Source: Halocaridina rubra
Lineage: Eukaryota; Arthropoda; Malacostraca; Decapoda; Atyidae
NCBI GenBank assembly: GCA_037179515.1
Contig: JAXCGZ010017015.1
Coordinates: 124,001 to 188,000, forward strand
Direction: 5' to 3'
DNA length: 64,000 nt
Part shown: piece by piece, positions 45,181 through 57,487 of the stretch
Layout: every line of letters begins with the position of its first letter
Position numbering within the stretch: position 1 is the first letter of the stretch
The notes under the pieces: model-generated
The model's input: only the letters and a program-made list of their open reading frames with translations
The model's database searches: none
What the model was told of the DNA's origin: nothing
Translations under genes and position numbers: made by a program

Positions 45181-46078
45181 TCACTGCTCTGCTACCCACA
45201 GTTTTGTCCAGGTGATGAGTCTCAATGAAAGCCTACACATCACTTCACTCACAAAAAATTTAAACTTTTCACTTGAAACCTTTATGCTCTCATCCCCCTC
45301 CTCCACTGATTGCTCTTCTTGGATAGTCTTCACCTGTTCACGTCGCAACTTCATCAATTCTTCGGTGGTGAGTTTTTGATTGTGGTCCTCCACCAGCTCC
45401 TCCACATCCTCCTCGTTTACCTCCAAGCCCAAACTTTTGCCACTGCCACAATCTCATTTACTGTATTAACAGTTATCTCATCCTTGAAAACCTCGAAGTC
45501 TCTACGAGCCACACAACCTGGTCAAAGTTTCCTCCAGTTGGACTGCAATGTGCAGTAAGAAACCTCCTTCCATGCCTTGTTAATGAGGCCTATGCAGTGG
45601 AGGATATTGAAGTGGTCTTTCCAGAGGTCAACTATGTGTCGTCGGTGACCTGGAAACACCTGGCATAAAGACCCTTTGTATACAGTTTTCTGAAAATTTG
45701 AAATGACTTGCTGGTCCATGGGCTGGAGGAGAGGAGTGGTGTAAGGAGGCAAAAATTTAACTTTTATGAAGTCATATTCGATAACAAGGTCTTCTGCTAA
45801 ACCTGAAGGATGGGCAGGAGCACTGTCCATTACAAGAAGACACTTAAGGGGCAAACCTATTTCCTCAAGGTATTTCTTGACAGCTGGCGCAAAATCTTCA
45901 GTCAATCATTCTATAAACAGGATACGTGTGACCCAAGCCTTGCTATTCGACCTTCACATTACCAGAAGTCTAGCTTTCAACACATTATTGCGCTTAAAAA
46001 TATGCGGATTTCCAGAGTGGTAGACTAATAGAAGCTTCATACTGCAATTCTCACTTGCATTAGTGAGTAATAAAAGTG
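45181..46078 (-). pseudogene. Tigger-3 transposase, C-terminal half
   Basis: Reads LLLVYHSGNPHIFKRNNVLK, a region ending SKAWVTRILF, then a stop and 127 codons: LTEDFAPAVKKYLEE, second catalytic block LLVMDSAPAHPSGL with Asp intact, and LLQPMDQQVISNFQ with the third Asp. A tail around GLEVNEEDVEELVEDHNQKL ends near 45181. The N-terminal DNA-binding domains and first catalytic Asp are absent. Closer to jerky/TIGD-type proteins than to T1. Confidence 0.85.
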
Positions 46079-46406
46079 TAAGCCTGTCTTTTATTGGTTT
46101 GTAGCCAGGTAGTGCCTTTTACTCTTGGGCTATGTAGGGCTTTTTAAGCAAAATGAAGGCTAGCTTAAAGTAAAAAGCAAATAAAAAAACTGGGAAATCT
46201 ACAACAAAAGAACAACGAACGCAACTCACAGTGTGAGCACCAGTACAGAACTGAGAGCAAACATGCGGTCACCCAGGTGGATGTGCATGTGTATGCGCAT
46301 TTATTCCTTGAGGATTCATGGGTCGATGCAAAATTTGTTTGAAAAGTGTTTTCGTGGGTCAATTTGTTCATGGGTGAGAGCGTTCGTAGGTGGAGGTTCC
46401 ACTGTA

Positions 46407-46881
46407 AATCGTAAAATGTTCACAAGAATAAAAAAGAAATTGAAAGGTAATGACTCCAAGGATAAGTAACGTATGGGAACAGCAATATTTTCCAATTGAT
46501 ACTTTACTCCATGCTCTAAATTTTCTCATGATAATTTTCCAAAATTCATCCTCTACAGCTAACACTATGCTCACTTAGCTTGCTAAAAAGATGCAAATAT
46601 AAACGAAGTTCTGGTTACAAGATGCTACACAAACTCAAGAGCCCATTGGTGATGGCAGGGTAGCCACAACGAAAAGCAAAATCAGGAGATGATGGATATT
46701 CTTAAGCATCTATCCTTAAATGTTCAAACAATTGTGTACCCAAGTTTTCTCAATGCATTAAGGTTTTATATATTTTTTGTAATACCATTCTTACAGCACA
46801 CAAATTTAAACAGCACTGTGGACTGAAATATATAAGTGAATGAGCTAAACAAAATAACTTTTTCATAATAAAAATACCTAC
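46407..46881. other. Intron sequence between Tigger-3 and exon B
   Basis: Unique sequence, no other feature recognised. Exon B's donor site is at its right edge. Confidence 0.5.
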
Positions 46882-47026
46882 CTGCAGCACTTATATCTAC
46901 GCTACTCATTGGTCTTGCCGCTCTGTTAGGTGCATGCATGCCAAAAGGTCCTGCACCATTTACGCCGGCGGTGCCAGTCTCCGAGTCATCATCATCCCAG
47001 TCATCTTCCCAGTCATCCTCTTGACT
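46882..47026 (-). CDS. SH3PX1: SNX9-family sorting nexin, internal exon B (acidic WDD motif)
   Basis: This 145-bp minus-strand exon has acceptor TTTCATAG and donor GTAGGT. It enters in phase 0, matching the end of exon A, and leaves in phase 1. It encodes 48 residues plus one base, beginning SQEDDWEDDWDDDD and continuing with a Gly/Ala/Pro-rich stretch ending in SSVDISAA. The repeated Trp-Asp-Asp pattern is characteristic of the low-complexity region of SNX9-type proteins, where it contributes clathrin/AP-2 binding. No ATG-started reading frame covers it because it is a short internal exon. The flanking introns are 6,549 bp upstream and 17,485 bp downstream, and both contain transposons. Confidence 0.8.
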
Positions 47027-49958
47027 CTATGAAATAAAATACGATACATAGTTCAAGATATATCTACTGTATTTTCAAACTTATCAAAAGATTACCTATA
47101 TAACCGTTCATCCAGCAAGTTCTTTAGCCAGTACCTTAAGGATTCATCGCAAATATAATAAACAGTCAACCCTTACTAGCATGTTCAATGTTCCAAATTT
47201 TACTAATTTATGGTAAATAAAGAATTACTCAATGTGTAAACTTCCCAGGCACATTTATGAACATGCCCAGGCACACAAACACCATGATGATAACTAGTAG
47301 AAGGGAAATGTGCAGGAGGCAATTATTTTCAAGATGCGTCTCACAAAGAATCAGAGGGAAGGACACACTACACAGCTTACAAAAATTTTCAAACCTCTTA
47401 TCAAGCACCACCATAAGGATCAGAGTTCCATAAAGCAATGCATCTTCCCAGCTATAGATGATGTTTTTTGCAGCAACAAACGTCTATGCGTAATATCTTT
47501 TAATTAACATATTTGCGGTTTTAGGCTAATAATATTTCATTTATTACTAATAATGACATCAAAATATAAAGCTAGTAAAGTGAAAAGTTTAATTCAAAAG
47601 TAGGCTGTGATGACTCTTAGAAAATGTGCATGCTATTCAAACTACAGATGGGCATGACTAATTAGATGTTGCCTGCGAGTTCTGTGTCAAAGAATTATAT
47701 ATTAAGTTGATCAATTCAGATAATTATAGAGACTTTCCCTAAAGTAGTACACAAATCAGCACCGTAGAGTGCTAAAGTAGCTGCACTAGTTAATGATGAT
47801 GCACCAGAGATGTAATATTGCTTAGGTTTTTGAATCAATGAGCTGGTAATTGATATGTGGAAACTGCTACAAACACGAAAGTCAAGCAAATCTTTGTCAA
47901 AAAGGGTAAAATTATAGACTGTACAACTCACAATTTCTTTGTTAGTGCCAGAGACAACATCAAATGCAAGACAAATTGTTTACCAGGTCCAAAAGTAATA
48001 TGCTTGAAATAAAAAAAAAAAAAATGAGGCATATGCCAGTGCATTGCAGGTAGAACAAGAAAGCTTTACATGACATCAGATGAATTTTGGGACTGTTTCA
48101 GCTTATGCATCAATCCAAAGCAGAACTATACCGTAATTGCATATATAATGGCTTTGAAGGTTCTCCTGAATTCTCATTGCCCCAGTTCATGGTAGAAATG
48201 CATCTTTATGTATATATAATATATATGCCCCAAAATACTGATATCCAACCAGTGATTCATATAATAACAAAACCTTAAGAAATTATTATCCATGAACTCA
48301 ACCCAAATACATGCAATGAATTGAACTGAAACCCTACCACAAGTATGATGGATTTCTAAATATTCTTCACCATCTACTATGTCACTGACATGATGAAGTA
48401 GCCTGACATAAGTTACTACTGACTTGGAAAATAGGAATGGTATCTAAAGTTATGACTTGGATGAGGATGCTTCTGCAGACATTTAAACAGACCAATTGGC
48501 TGAACTCACCTAAATGTTGATATCAACTTTCTGATATAAGAGTGATAAGAAAGGTGATGAAGCTGACAATAGAGAAAAGAATATTTCAACTCCAAGATCT
48601 TGCCTATTACAAAACCTCAAGTTGAGAAATGAGCATCAATGGTGGAAAATCCAACAGAGAAGATAGAAGAATCTGATCTTATCTAAGAAAGCAGGATCAA
48701 ATTTAAAAGGACACATAACCGCATTTTGTCTGTATGTAAAGAAGTTTTAAGAACTGTAGCGGCAGAAATTGAACCAAGCCATTAGATTCAATATTTCAAG
48801 TTAGTTTATGAACAAGAATGCCCCATAATTTCCTTCAGATTACAAAGAAGGAAGATATGACTTTGATGTCTGTACTGCCATCAACTTGACTAAAGATAGC
48901 AACCACTCCCTTTTGATGGTAGTCAGCAACCACTCCCTTTTGATGGTAGTCAGCAACCAAATCCTTTTGACGGTAGTCAAAATAAAAATGGCTTAGTTCA
49001 CACAAAAAACCCTTATAGCACCAAAAATCTTTTGTGGTAGCTATTCTCTATTTCTTATTACTGTGTTTTGTGTTAATACATAAGAAAAGCATAGATGCTG
49101 AAAGTTATCAAAATCTGTCACCACATATTGAACTACTCCATAGAAAAGTGCAGAAAATAATAGAGATATTTCTTACGGTGTGAGAAAATAAACAAGTAAG
49201 TTTTTTAATGTTTTGGGCACAAATAACTGAGCAATCTACACAGAAAATTAGCAATGGTATATGGTGAAGAGACATTATGGGAATCTATCCCCATTCTTCT
49301 TGAAAAACGGCTTTGTATTTGTACATTGGTACTTAAACTGACTTTTAGGCTATCAACCAAGAATACAGAACACTTACGATATACATTTAAAAATCCTCGA
49401 AGTTCTAACAACATTTTCAGATTTGTGCAAGTAACAAATATCTTTTTCCAGATGTTATACTGAACGACAAAAAGACAATATACTTTAATTATATAACAAG
49501 ACTAAAGAGATCAAAAGTAAGGAAAACAGTATAATACAAAACAATGTTATTTGTAGGATTCATTAAATAGATAATATAACCTTATATATATACTGCTTTA
49601 TCCAGATTTTCTTAGATATATTCATTTCTAAACGAAAGTTTTCATGAACATTTTATGTGAGTGTTAAGTCATGAGCAGAACAGAACTTGAAGTGTCTACT
49701 GAAGTAAATGATAATTATTAATTAACATATGATGAGTACTGCTCAGTAGTTAGTACAGGACTCTGCATGCAGGCAAGATGGAGGATACAAAAGTTCTGAA
49801 AATAAAATTTCTTTTAAAAATTTATAGTCTCCTTAAAGAGAGAAAAATGTGTCAAGAGATATGTGAGAGTAAGAAGTTTTATAGGGGACTAGAATTAATA
49901 CATCTCAGCTGGAGTGGGAAATTAGGAAGACTAGTTAATCAGAGTGGCAAAGACAATA
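47027..49958. other. Intron sequence between exons A and B
   Basis: About 2.9 kb of unique, AT-rich sequence with only short scattered open frames and no recognisable protein. Contains the 27-bp triplicate at 48898-48978. Confidence 0.5.
48898..48978. repeat. 27-bp tandem triplicate
   Basis: Three 27-bp units starting AGCAACCACTCCCTTTTGAT. Units 1 and 2 are identical; the third differs at three or four positions. Confidence 0.95.
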
Positions 49959-50261
49959 CAGTGATCCCTCGCTTATCGCGTGGGTTCGGTTCCGGGACCA
50001 TCTGCGAAAGGTGAAAATCCGCAAAGTAACAGCACTATATTTATTACAGGTATTTTACATTTATTTTTACCTTTACTGTATAAACCCTCCCAGCACTGTT
50101 AACAACTCACCCTTTACTTTATTAATAAAAGCGCGCAAGCGTAAATTTATATGAGTGTGACAGGTAAGTTTATCATAAATAACAGCGTGCAAGCGTAAAG
50201 CTACGTGAACGTGATAGGTAAGCTTACCGTGAATGACGTGATGATGTTTACATACTGCACA

Positions 50262-50406
50262 GCCAACGGAGGCCAACAGCCGAGAAACTTCTTCCTTCCT
50301 TCAGCATATTTAACAGTTTTACCTTATCTGCTCTGGTCAACATCTTCCTTTCCTGCTTAGGCTCACTACCAGAAGCCTTAGAAGATGAAGGACGCTTGGG
50401 CGGCAT
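50262..50406 (-). pseudogene. Tigger transposase N-terminal fragment (T1-f)
   Basis: MPPKRPSSSKASGSEPK, a frameshift in the basic patch, then sequence to the AACAGCC junction. About 45 codons, like T1-d. Confidence 0.72.
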
Positions 50407-50639
50407 TGCAGGGGTTGAAATTCACAAACAAAAGTTTTACAAAAAACACAAGCACAAACGTATTAAGAGGCACAACGAGAAAGGCGCACACGTGTGTAAC
50501 TGAATGGGTGAGGCGAGACAATGAAGGATGCTGGGGGAATCAAGCTTCAATCAAAAAGTCAATCAGAACCCCGTATACAGAACACAATTCTGTGATTCGT
50601 CGTCTCCCACCCATCAGCCAATAGCATCCCGTGTACTAT

Positions 50640-51530
50640 CTCACGTAGGTGCGACCCTTTTCGATTTCCAAGACGCCGATACCGGTATCGTATTTTATAT
50701 ATGGTGCAATACTGTGAGTTACATATTTATATTTATGTTTTTACTATTTTTTACTGTTTTATTATTCTTAGGTTTGGAAATACATTTTTTTATCAATAAA
50801 ATAATGAAAAAACCTGTATTGGAAATTTTAATATGTACAATCTCACATAGGTGTAACCCTTTGCATTTTCCGAAACGCCGATACCAGTATCGTATTTTAT
50901 ATGTGAGTTACAGGTTTAAGTTTATGTTTTTTACTATTCTTTACTGTTTTATTATTCTTAGGCTAAGAAATACTTTTTTTTATCAATAAAATAATGAAAA
51001 TACTGGAAATTTCAATATGTACTAGCTCACGTAGGTGCGACCCTTTTCGGTTTCCGAAACGCCGATACCGGTACTGTATTTTATATGGTGCAATACTGTG
51101 AGTTATAAGTTTAAATTTATGTTTTTTACTATTTTTTATTGTGTTATTATTCTTAGGCTAGGAAATACTTTTTTTTATCAATAAAATAATGAAAATACTG
51201 GAAATTTAAATACTGTATGTACTATCTCACATAGGTGCAATCCTTTGCATTTTCCGAAACGCCGATAGCGGTATTGTATTTTATAAAAGAGTTACATGTT
51301 TAAATTTATGTTTTTTACTGTCTGTTACTGTTTTATTATTCTTAGGCTAGGAAATACTCTTTTTAGCAATAATATAATGAAAGTACTGGAAATTTTAATA
51401 TGTACTATCTCACATAGGTGCGACCCTTTGCGTTTTCCGAAACGTCGATACCGGTATTGTATTTTATATAAGAGTTACATGTTTAAATTTATGATTTTAC
51501 TATTTTTTAGTGTTCTATTATGCTCGTCAT
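50640..51530. repeat. 190-bp subterminal tandem repeats of T1-f (five units)
   Basis: Units near 50640, 50830, 51010, 51210 and 51400, with GATACCGGTATCG in the first and one-base variants in the others. Confidence 0.87.
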
Positions 51531-51589
51531 AAAACCCGCAATGCACTGAATTCGCAGAAGGTGAATCGCAATATAGCAAGGGATTACTC

Positions 51590-52340
51590 TATATCAGAAG
51601 ATGTACCAGCACTGAAGATAGATGCCAACCCCTGTGAAGGGGCAGAGTGAATGAGAACCTGCTAAGAAAAGAATTTAAGATCCAGAAAGCAAACGACATG
51701 AAAAAACAGCATGATCTGGCACGGTCAGATTTTATATATTTTTACCACATCACAACATGTATTGCATAAGCTAACTAGGTGTCAACTAAAACTGTAAGTT
51801 CCAAGAAAGAGGGGTTCCTCATACTTTACCCTGTCTCACCACTCTATTGTTGCTTTATGCTAGGAAAAGATATTCATGGAAGGGTTGCCATCCTACCACT
51901 TTTTATACCTTTCAGGTATCTTCAAAGACACGCAGTGAAAAGGAAGTAAATTGTTTTCAAAACCCTTATCATCAATATTTTAACACAAAGAAAAGTTGAT
52001 AAGAACCAAGTCAACCTTAGATCTGAGGTTTGATTTCATGAATTTTTTGACATGCCCTTGGTAATCCTCTATTAGAGAATGCAGTTGAATGACTGAAGAA
52101 ACTGGAAGCGTTTATTAGATTTGCTCCTTCCCAAAGTTAATGTCACCTTATTGATTGTTGAGGCAGTCAACTTGTATAATAAAAATATTCTTATTTTCAA
52201 TGCGATGGTATTCTCAAGTCCTACTGACGATCCCCACAATGTACGCATACCTCAAGAAGAGGAGTTGAGGTATATGTGGATTGTGGCAAAAGCGTTTCCT
52301 GGCATGGCCACCCCCCTTTACACGAGGCAATGGAGCCCCC
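51590..52340. other. Intron sequence
   Basis: Unique sequence without recognised gene. Lies between T1-f and a LINE fragment. Confidence 0.5.
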
Positions 52341-52341
52341 C

Positions 52342-53260
52342 TTACAAGGGGGAATGAAGCCATGTACATTCTCTTTTTATGAATGTGACACCAGGATAGG
52401 CAAGAAAACTGCCCTCATCAATAAAGGCACGAGCACAAAAAAATATTAAGAAGAAGGGAGAGAAAAAAGTTGAGTCAAGGCTGATACACAAAGGAAAAGG
52501 AAAGGCTGCAAGAATAGTCAAAGTACTGAGAACCCAGAGACATGGCAGGATTAGGCCCTGAGATGATGATAGATCCACTTCTTGAAAGAAGATAGGTTAT
52601 AAGAATTAGGATGACAGGAAGAGGAAGAGAGTTCCAGAGTCTGGAGGTAGATGTGAAGGAGCAGTCACTGCATTGACCAATCAGAGAGCTGCAAATCTCC
52701 ACATAGTACCTATCAGACATGGACACTTGGCAGTGTTATGTGGCCTCAGCAGTGGGGGAGGGATGCAACTCGCCAACTCATCAGAGCAGCAATAGAAGTA
52801 GTAGCGATAGAAAAGAGAAAGGGTTGATACTTTACAACGAAGAGAAAGAGAATCTACAGTGGAAGAAAGAGAAGGGTCATTAATGAGTCTGACTGCCTTA
52901 TATTCAACCCTATAAAGGAAATAAGTATGAGAAGAAGCACCTGAAATATGAGAGCTGTATTCTAAGAAGGGCCGGATAAGACCTTTATAGATTTTAAGTA
53001 ACTGTAAAGAGGAAAAGTAATGATGAAAACGAAACAGAACCCCCAAATTTTTGGTTGCAGATATAGATACTTTATTTGGATTATGTGATTCCACCAAGAC
53101 AAGTAAGAGGCTATCTGGATTCCTAATATGTTAACAGAATTAAGAGGGTAAATTTCAGTAGTTCTGAAGACAAAAAATCTATCAGGAGGAGATGAAGATA
53201 AATAGATAGTCAGAAACTGTCTTGGAGGCATTAAATATAACTAAATTTTGGCTGCCCCAC
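52342..53260 (-). pseudogene. Non-LTR retrotransposon RT C-terminal fragment (Jockey/BS-like)
   Basis: Minus-strand frames: FLTIYLSSSPPDRFFVFRT, INSVNILGIQIASYLSWW-like (thumb), LLKIYKGLIRPFLEYSSHIS, RVEYKAVRLINDPSLSSTVD, LSLFYRYYF, and later SRLWNSLPLP. This is the standard region after the RT catalytic core in Jockey/BS-type LINEs. Frameshifted and 5' truncated. The segment TATCCTGGTGTCAC at its 3' side resembles the GGCCCATCCTGGTGTCAC block of the foldback elements. Confidence 0.82.
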
Positions 53261-53575
53261 TAAGATTCCCTTTGCAAATTGGATATGAGAGTAGAAGATT
53301 GATAGACTGAAAATAACAAGGTGGAAACAAGTGATAAAAGATATTCAGCATAAAGACATCATAGCTCACTACGCACTTACACCTTATCAATTTACTTTTT
53401 TGTATTTAGACAAAAACTCTAAATAAGGAGGAACTGTCAACCCTCACATTTTCTCCTTTATACGAAATACAGGGATAAATAAGAAACTATTATAATCTTT
53501 AAAACTTACAGAGTTCACAAGGAAATCCTATAGTTCTAAGTAAAAAAAAAAAAAAGAAACATGCTTCTTAGTTAC
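53261..53575. other. Intron sequence next to exon A
   Basis: Unique sequence; contains exon A's donor at its right edge. Confidence 0.5.
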
Positions 53576-53779
53576 CTGTTGTGATGATAGAGGTTTGGAA
53601 TGCTCGTCAAAACCAATATTTTGCTTTTGATTATTATCCCAAGAATTGCCTTCTCCTTCTCCTCCTCCTCCCCCTTCTGCAGTGGACCAAGGGTCATTCC
53701 AATCTGTTCCAGTATTGGCATATTCTGCGGGTAGAGGAGGAGGAGGCACTGATGGTGGTGCAGTGGTTGCTGTGGTCTC
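53576..53779 (-). CDS. SH3PX1: SNX9-family sorting nexin, internal exon A (proline-rich/acidic linker)
   Basis: This 204-bp exon is read on the minus strand. It is preceded by a polypyrimidine run and ACAG acceptor and followed by a GTAACT donor. It encodes exactly 68 codons, starting ETTATTAPPSVPPPPLP, with a DWNDPW motif, a Gly/Glu run, and ending at SSQQ in phase 0. Proline-rich sequence followed by Trp-Asp motifs is what lies between the SH3 and PX domains of SNX9/SNX18/SNX33 proteins, a low-complexity segment that binds clathrin and AP-2 during membrane remodelling. Alone the exon is too low in complexity to identify. The assignment rests on its in-phase junction with exon B and, through B, with exon C. 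The SH3 domain would lie upstream, beyond 53780, and I did not find it. Being one member of the SNX9/18/33 group is likely; which member is unclear. Confidence 0.72.
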
Positions 53780-54880
53780 CTGTAAAAAAAAATATATGAT
53801 ATCAGACCCATTATTCACCAAAATGTACCAAGAGGATTCATAAATTTGAACAGCAAGCATGTGTACACTGAATATCTTGAAAAATTAGTAATCTCAAATA
53901 CTGTGCCTGATATGATAAGCCATTTCTCATTCAAGGAAAGGAATAAGCATAAAATCAACACTGCTTCACAGGAAACATTATAAACAGTCTTTTTCACTTA
54001 CTGAACCCCAGTTCTGAGCAAGTAATTACTTATGAATAAATATTTCCTCATTATAGTACCAATGCTAAAATACAGCTACCTCATACATTAATTCAGGCCT
54101 TTCTCATACCTTCAAAGGGTGTCTAATATCTTCATACATATACCGGTAGTTATTTTCAATCTATTAAACCCTTCTCTTAATAGCCAAAAATATCTAAGGA
54201 AGACAGTAGTTTTGGCAAAAGGTCCAGCCAGACTTTCCTGTCCAAGCATGATTATATCACTCTGTCTCCTAGTATCTGCTACATCTCTCATCATTTACAA
54301 TTCCATTCCATAATTATACCTTATTAGTGGTCAGCTGTATATACCCCTTTAGTGTAAAGCTTTTTTTTTTTTACATAACTCACTTAATGATATCCATAGG
54401 TCCAAGCAATCCCCTACATACTTTTGGTTCTGAACACCACATAGCTTTAATCAGTATCTTTTCTACACTGTTTTCAGGGTCAAGTTCATTAAAAACTAGC
54501 TCACCTAAAGTGCTTCAACACAAGAATGCATTCTGCAGGCTAAAATGCAATCAAGGATTTTGAAATAATTGTTTATTAACGGATATGGAAAATATTGCAG
54601 TGACGGTTCCATTAAACAGGCATAAGTCTAAGAGCCACTTTATATATCTTTATAAATTTTTGTCACATACAAGGCATTGTGACTGTTCTCATTATTCAAT
54701 AATCAATCCTTTGTTTCCTGACTTTCACTTAAGATTACTTAAACATGCTTGATCCTATAAAAACTACATTCCATTTTTTCTTCCAATCTCCTTAATACAT
54801 TGTAAGGTTCAAAAGCTCACTTTCCTCTCAAACTTTTACTTTTTCAATATCAATATACACTTCTTCTTCTTCGTCTACAT
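53780..54880. other. Intron sequence upstream of exon A
   Basis: Unique AT-rich sequence, with a pyrimidine-rich acceptor tract adjacent to exon A. SH3 exon not found here. Confidence 0.5.
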
Positions 54881-55889
54881 CTTTTCACACTTTTATGTGG
54901 GGTCGAAGTTTCTGGCCAGTGTTCTCCATATGTTTCTGTCCCATACCTCACCACCTAACAAACCTTTAGACCTCAGGTTGTCATTGATGCAATCCATCCA
55001 CCTACGCTTTGGTCTCCCCCCTCCTTCTCCTACCCTGTATATCCATTTCCATCACTCTCCTCCCAACGTACTGTTCATCCCTCCTAACGACATGACCATA
55101 CCATCTTAATCTACTTTCTTGTATCTTATCTGATATTTCTCTAACTTTTGAGGTACCTCTAATTACCTCGTTTCTGATCTTATCGCTTCTTGTCACCCCA
55201 CACATCCATCTCAACATCCTCATCTCTGCCACATCCAGTTTTTTCTCTTGTGTCTTCTTTATTGCCAATGTCTCTGCTCCATACATCATCGAAGGTCTCA
55301 CAACTGTCTTGTGCAATTAACCCCTCAACTTAATCCCTATTCTCCTGTCGCACAGCAACCCCAAACACTTTCTTGCAGTTCTTCCATCCCACTTATATTC
55401 TGTGGGTTATTTCTGACTCTAGGTCACCATCCTCTGCTACAGTTTGATCCCAAATACTTGAACTTTTCAACTCTTTTCAACACCTCCCCATGCAAATTGA
55501 CCTCTCCATCCTTCAAAATAAGTTTCCCATCTGCTTTTTATTACATCCTCTTCTGCTAGAACTACTCCATGGTTATCCTTTATTTGTCTTACTTGGGTCA
55601 AGTCCTTGGTTGCAGCATCTCGGGCCTTGGCAATTCGCCATATTTTCTTCTCTCCTTCTGGTGTTTCCAGCTCTTCACAGACTTCATTCAATTTCTCCTG
55701 CTTTGCTTTTGCTACTGCTCTCCTTGCCTCCTTCTTTGCCTGCTTGTACTCTTCTTTATCCTGCACCAGGCCTGATAAATCTGCCTTTTTCTTAGCTTCT
55801 CTCTTGTTCTTCACCCATTCTTACACTTCCTCATTCCACAACCATGACTCTTTATCATTTGGGGATTTCCTTCCTGATGACTTTCCAAG
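54880..55889 (-). pseudogene. RTE-like LINE fragment lacking the RT core
   Basis: Minus strand: SWLWNEEV, then KNKREAKKKADLSGL, EEYKQAKKEARRAVAKAKQE, and NEVCEELETPEGEKKIWRIA to SRWETYFE, the linker between endonuclease and RT. It then jumps directly to the post-palm region (KFKYLGS-type, 55490-55440), TVVRPSMMYGAETLAIKK, MLRWMCGVTRSDKIRN and LRWYGHVVRRDEQYVGRRVM. The RT fingers and palm are deleted between about 55500 and 55480. The 5' side is cut at the TA where the next element inserted. Confidence 0.83.
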
Positions 55890-55891
55890 TA

Positions 55892-57487
55892 CAGTGACCC
55901 TTCGCTCTATCGCAACTCTTCTCTCGCAAATTCACTGTATCTCGATTTTTTTTGGGGGGGCAATTTTTTTTTTGGGGGGTATATGCAAAAATATTAAAAT
56001 ATTAAAAAATTTAAATTTTCAGTATTTTAATTTTTTATTAAAAAAAAATTCATTATTTTATTGATAAAAAAAATTTATTTCCCTGCCTACAAATAATAAA
56101 ACAGTAAGAAATAGTAAAAAACATAAATGTGAACATGTACCTTTGCACCATAGAAAGTACGATACCGGTATCAGCGTTTCGGAAAACGCAAAGGGTCGCA
56201 CCTACGTGCGCTAGAATATATTAAATTTTCCAGTACTTTCATGATTTTATTGATAAAAAAACGTATTTCTTAGCCTAAGAATAATAAAACAGTAAAAAAT
56301 AGTAAGAAACATAAATACTAACAGTATTGCACCATGTAAAATACGATACCGGTATCAGCGTTTCGGAAAACGCAAAGGGTCGCACCTACGTGCGCTAGAA
56401 TATATTAAATTTTCCAGTACTTTCATGATTTTATTGATAAAAAAAACGTATTTCTTAGCCTAAGAGTAATAAAACAGTAAAATATAGTAAAAAACATAAA
56501 TTTAGATAAATAACTCACAGTATTGCATCACGTGAAATACTGTCCGATAGCGTACAATGTATTGGGGTTGCACCTACGTGAGCTAGCATATATTAAAATT
56601 TCCAGTAGTTTCATGATTTTATTGATAAAAAAACGTATTTCTTAGCCTAAGAATAATAAAACAGTAAAAAATAGTAAAAAACATAAATACTAACAGTATT
56701 GCAAAGGCTCGCACCTACGTGAGATAGTTCATGGAATGCTATTGGCTGAAAGAGTGAGACGACGACGAATCACAGAATTGTTTTTCTGTATGTTCTGCAT
56801 CATGGGGTCTGATTGGCTTTTTCATTGAAGTTTGGTTCTCCCACCATCTTCCATTGACTCGCCTCACTCGTTCAGTCTAACTCATGTGTGCACCGTTCAC
56901 TTAGTGCTTATTAATACGTTTTGCTTGTGATTTTTTTACTCGAATATTTCAACCTTTGCAATGCCTTCCAAGCATCTTTCATCTTCTAAGGCTTCTGGTA
57001 GTGAGCCTAAGCGGCAAAGGAAGATGGTAACCATAACAGATAAGGTGAAACTTTTAGATATGCTGAAAGAGGGAAAAAGGTTTCCGGATGTCGGCCGCTA
57101 TTCTGGCCTCAATGAATAACAGCCGTAAAGCTGTTATTGGCTGCGAAATAATTTCCTCTGGAGTCTACAAAACGTCATTACCACCTCATTCACGGTAAGT
57201 TTACCTATCACGTATATATAAATTTACGTTGCATGCTGTTACTTATAAAGTAAAGGGTGGTTTTTTAACGGTTTATACAGTAAACGTAAAAATAATTGTA
57301 AAATACCTATGTACATGAGTATGTCATGTCATTACCACCTCATTCACAGTAAGTTTATCTATCACTTTCATATAACTTTACGCTTTCATGCTGTTATTTA
57401 TGAAGTAAAGAGTGGTTTGTTAACAGTACAGGGAGGGTTTATACAGTTTATACAGTGTAAACGTAAAAATAAATTAAAATATCTATG
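55892..57487 (+). mobile_element. Tigger-type deletion derivative (Y2/T1-like), right side incomplete
   Basis: Left CAGTGACCCTTCGCTCTATC after TA. 190-bp repeats (56100-56720, three to four units), an N-terminal transposase fragment (56961-57118), a jump to GCCGTAAAGCTGTTATTGGC (C-terminal-side sequence), and two 157-bp units. The right terminus is missing: the sequence changes at about 57487 to a retrotransposon gag fragment. Confidence 0.74.
56961..57118 (+). pseudogene. Tigger transposase N-terminal fragment
   Basis: MPSKHLSSSKASGSEPKRQR, VTITDKVKLLDMLKEGKRF and PDVGRYSGLNE then a stop at the deletion join. About 52 open codons covering the basic patch and most of the first HTH. Confidence 0.8.

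Larger units (their letters stand above)
44359..46404 (-). mobile_element. Tigger-3: third Tigger lineage, with nested MITE
   Basis: Left CAGTGGTACCTCTAGTTAC and right (reverse) CAGTGGAACCTCCACCTAC, TA on both sides (44357-44358, 46405-46406). About 2.05 kb including a 318-bp nested element. The transposase 3' half is on the minus strand; the 5' half is deleted. Confidence 0.88.
49959..51589 (-). mobile_element. T1-f: Tigger deletion derivative with five 190-bp repeats
   Basis: Left CAGTGATCCCTCGCTTATCG; right ending GCAAGGGATTACTC, TA on both sides, sitting alone in intron sequence. Has an N-terminal transposase fragment (50262-50406, minus strand) and five 190-bp units (50640-51530). A simple, isolated insertion useful for defining the family's termini. 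Confidence 0.86.

Noticed and set aside
49778..50014. 78-codon plus-strand frame MEDTKVLKIK
   Set aside because: Runs into the T1-f terminus and has no homologous feature; likely chance.
55248..56064. Plus-strand frames of about 100-150 codons
   Set aside because: Antisense to a well supported RTE-like LINE.
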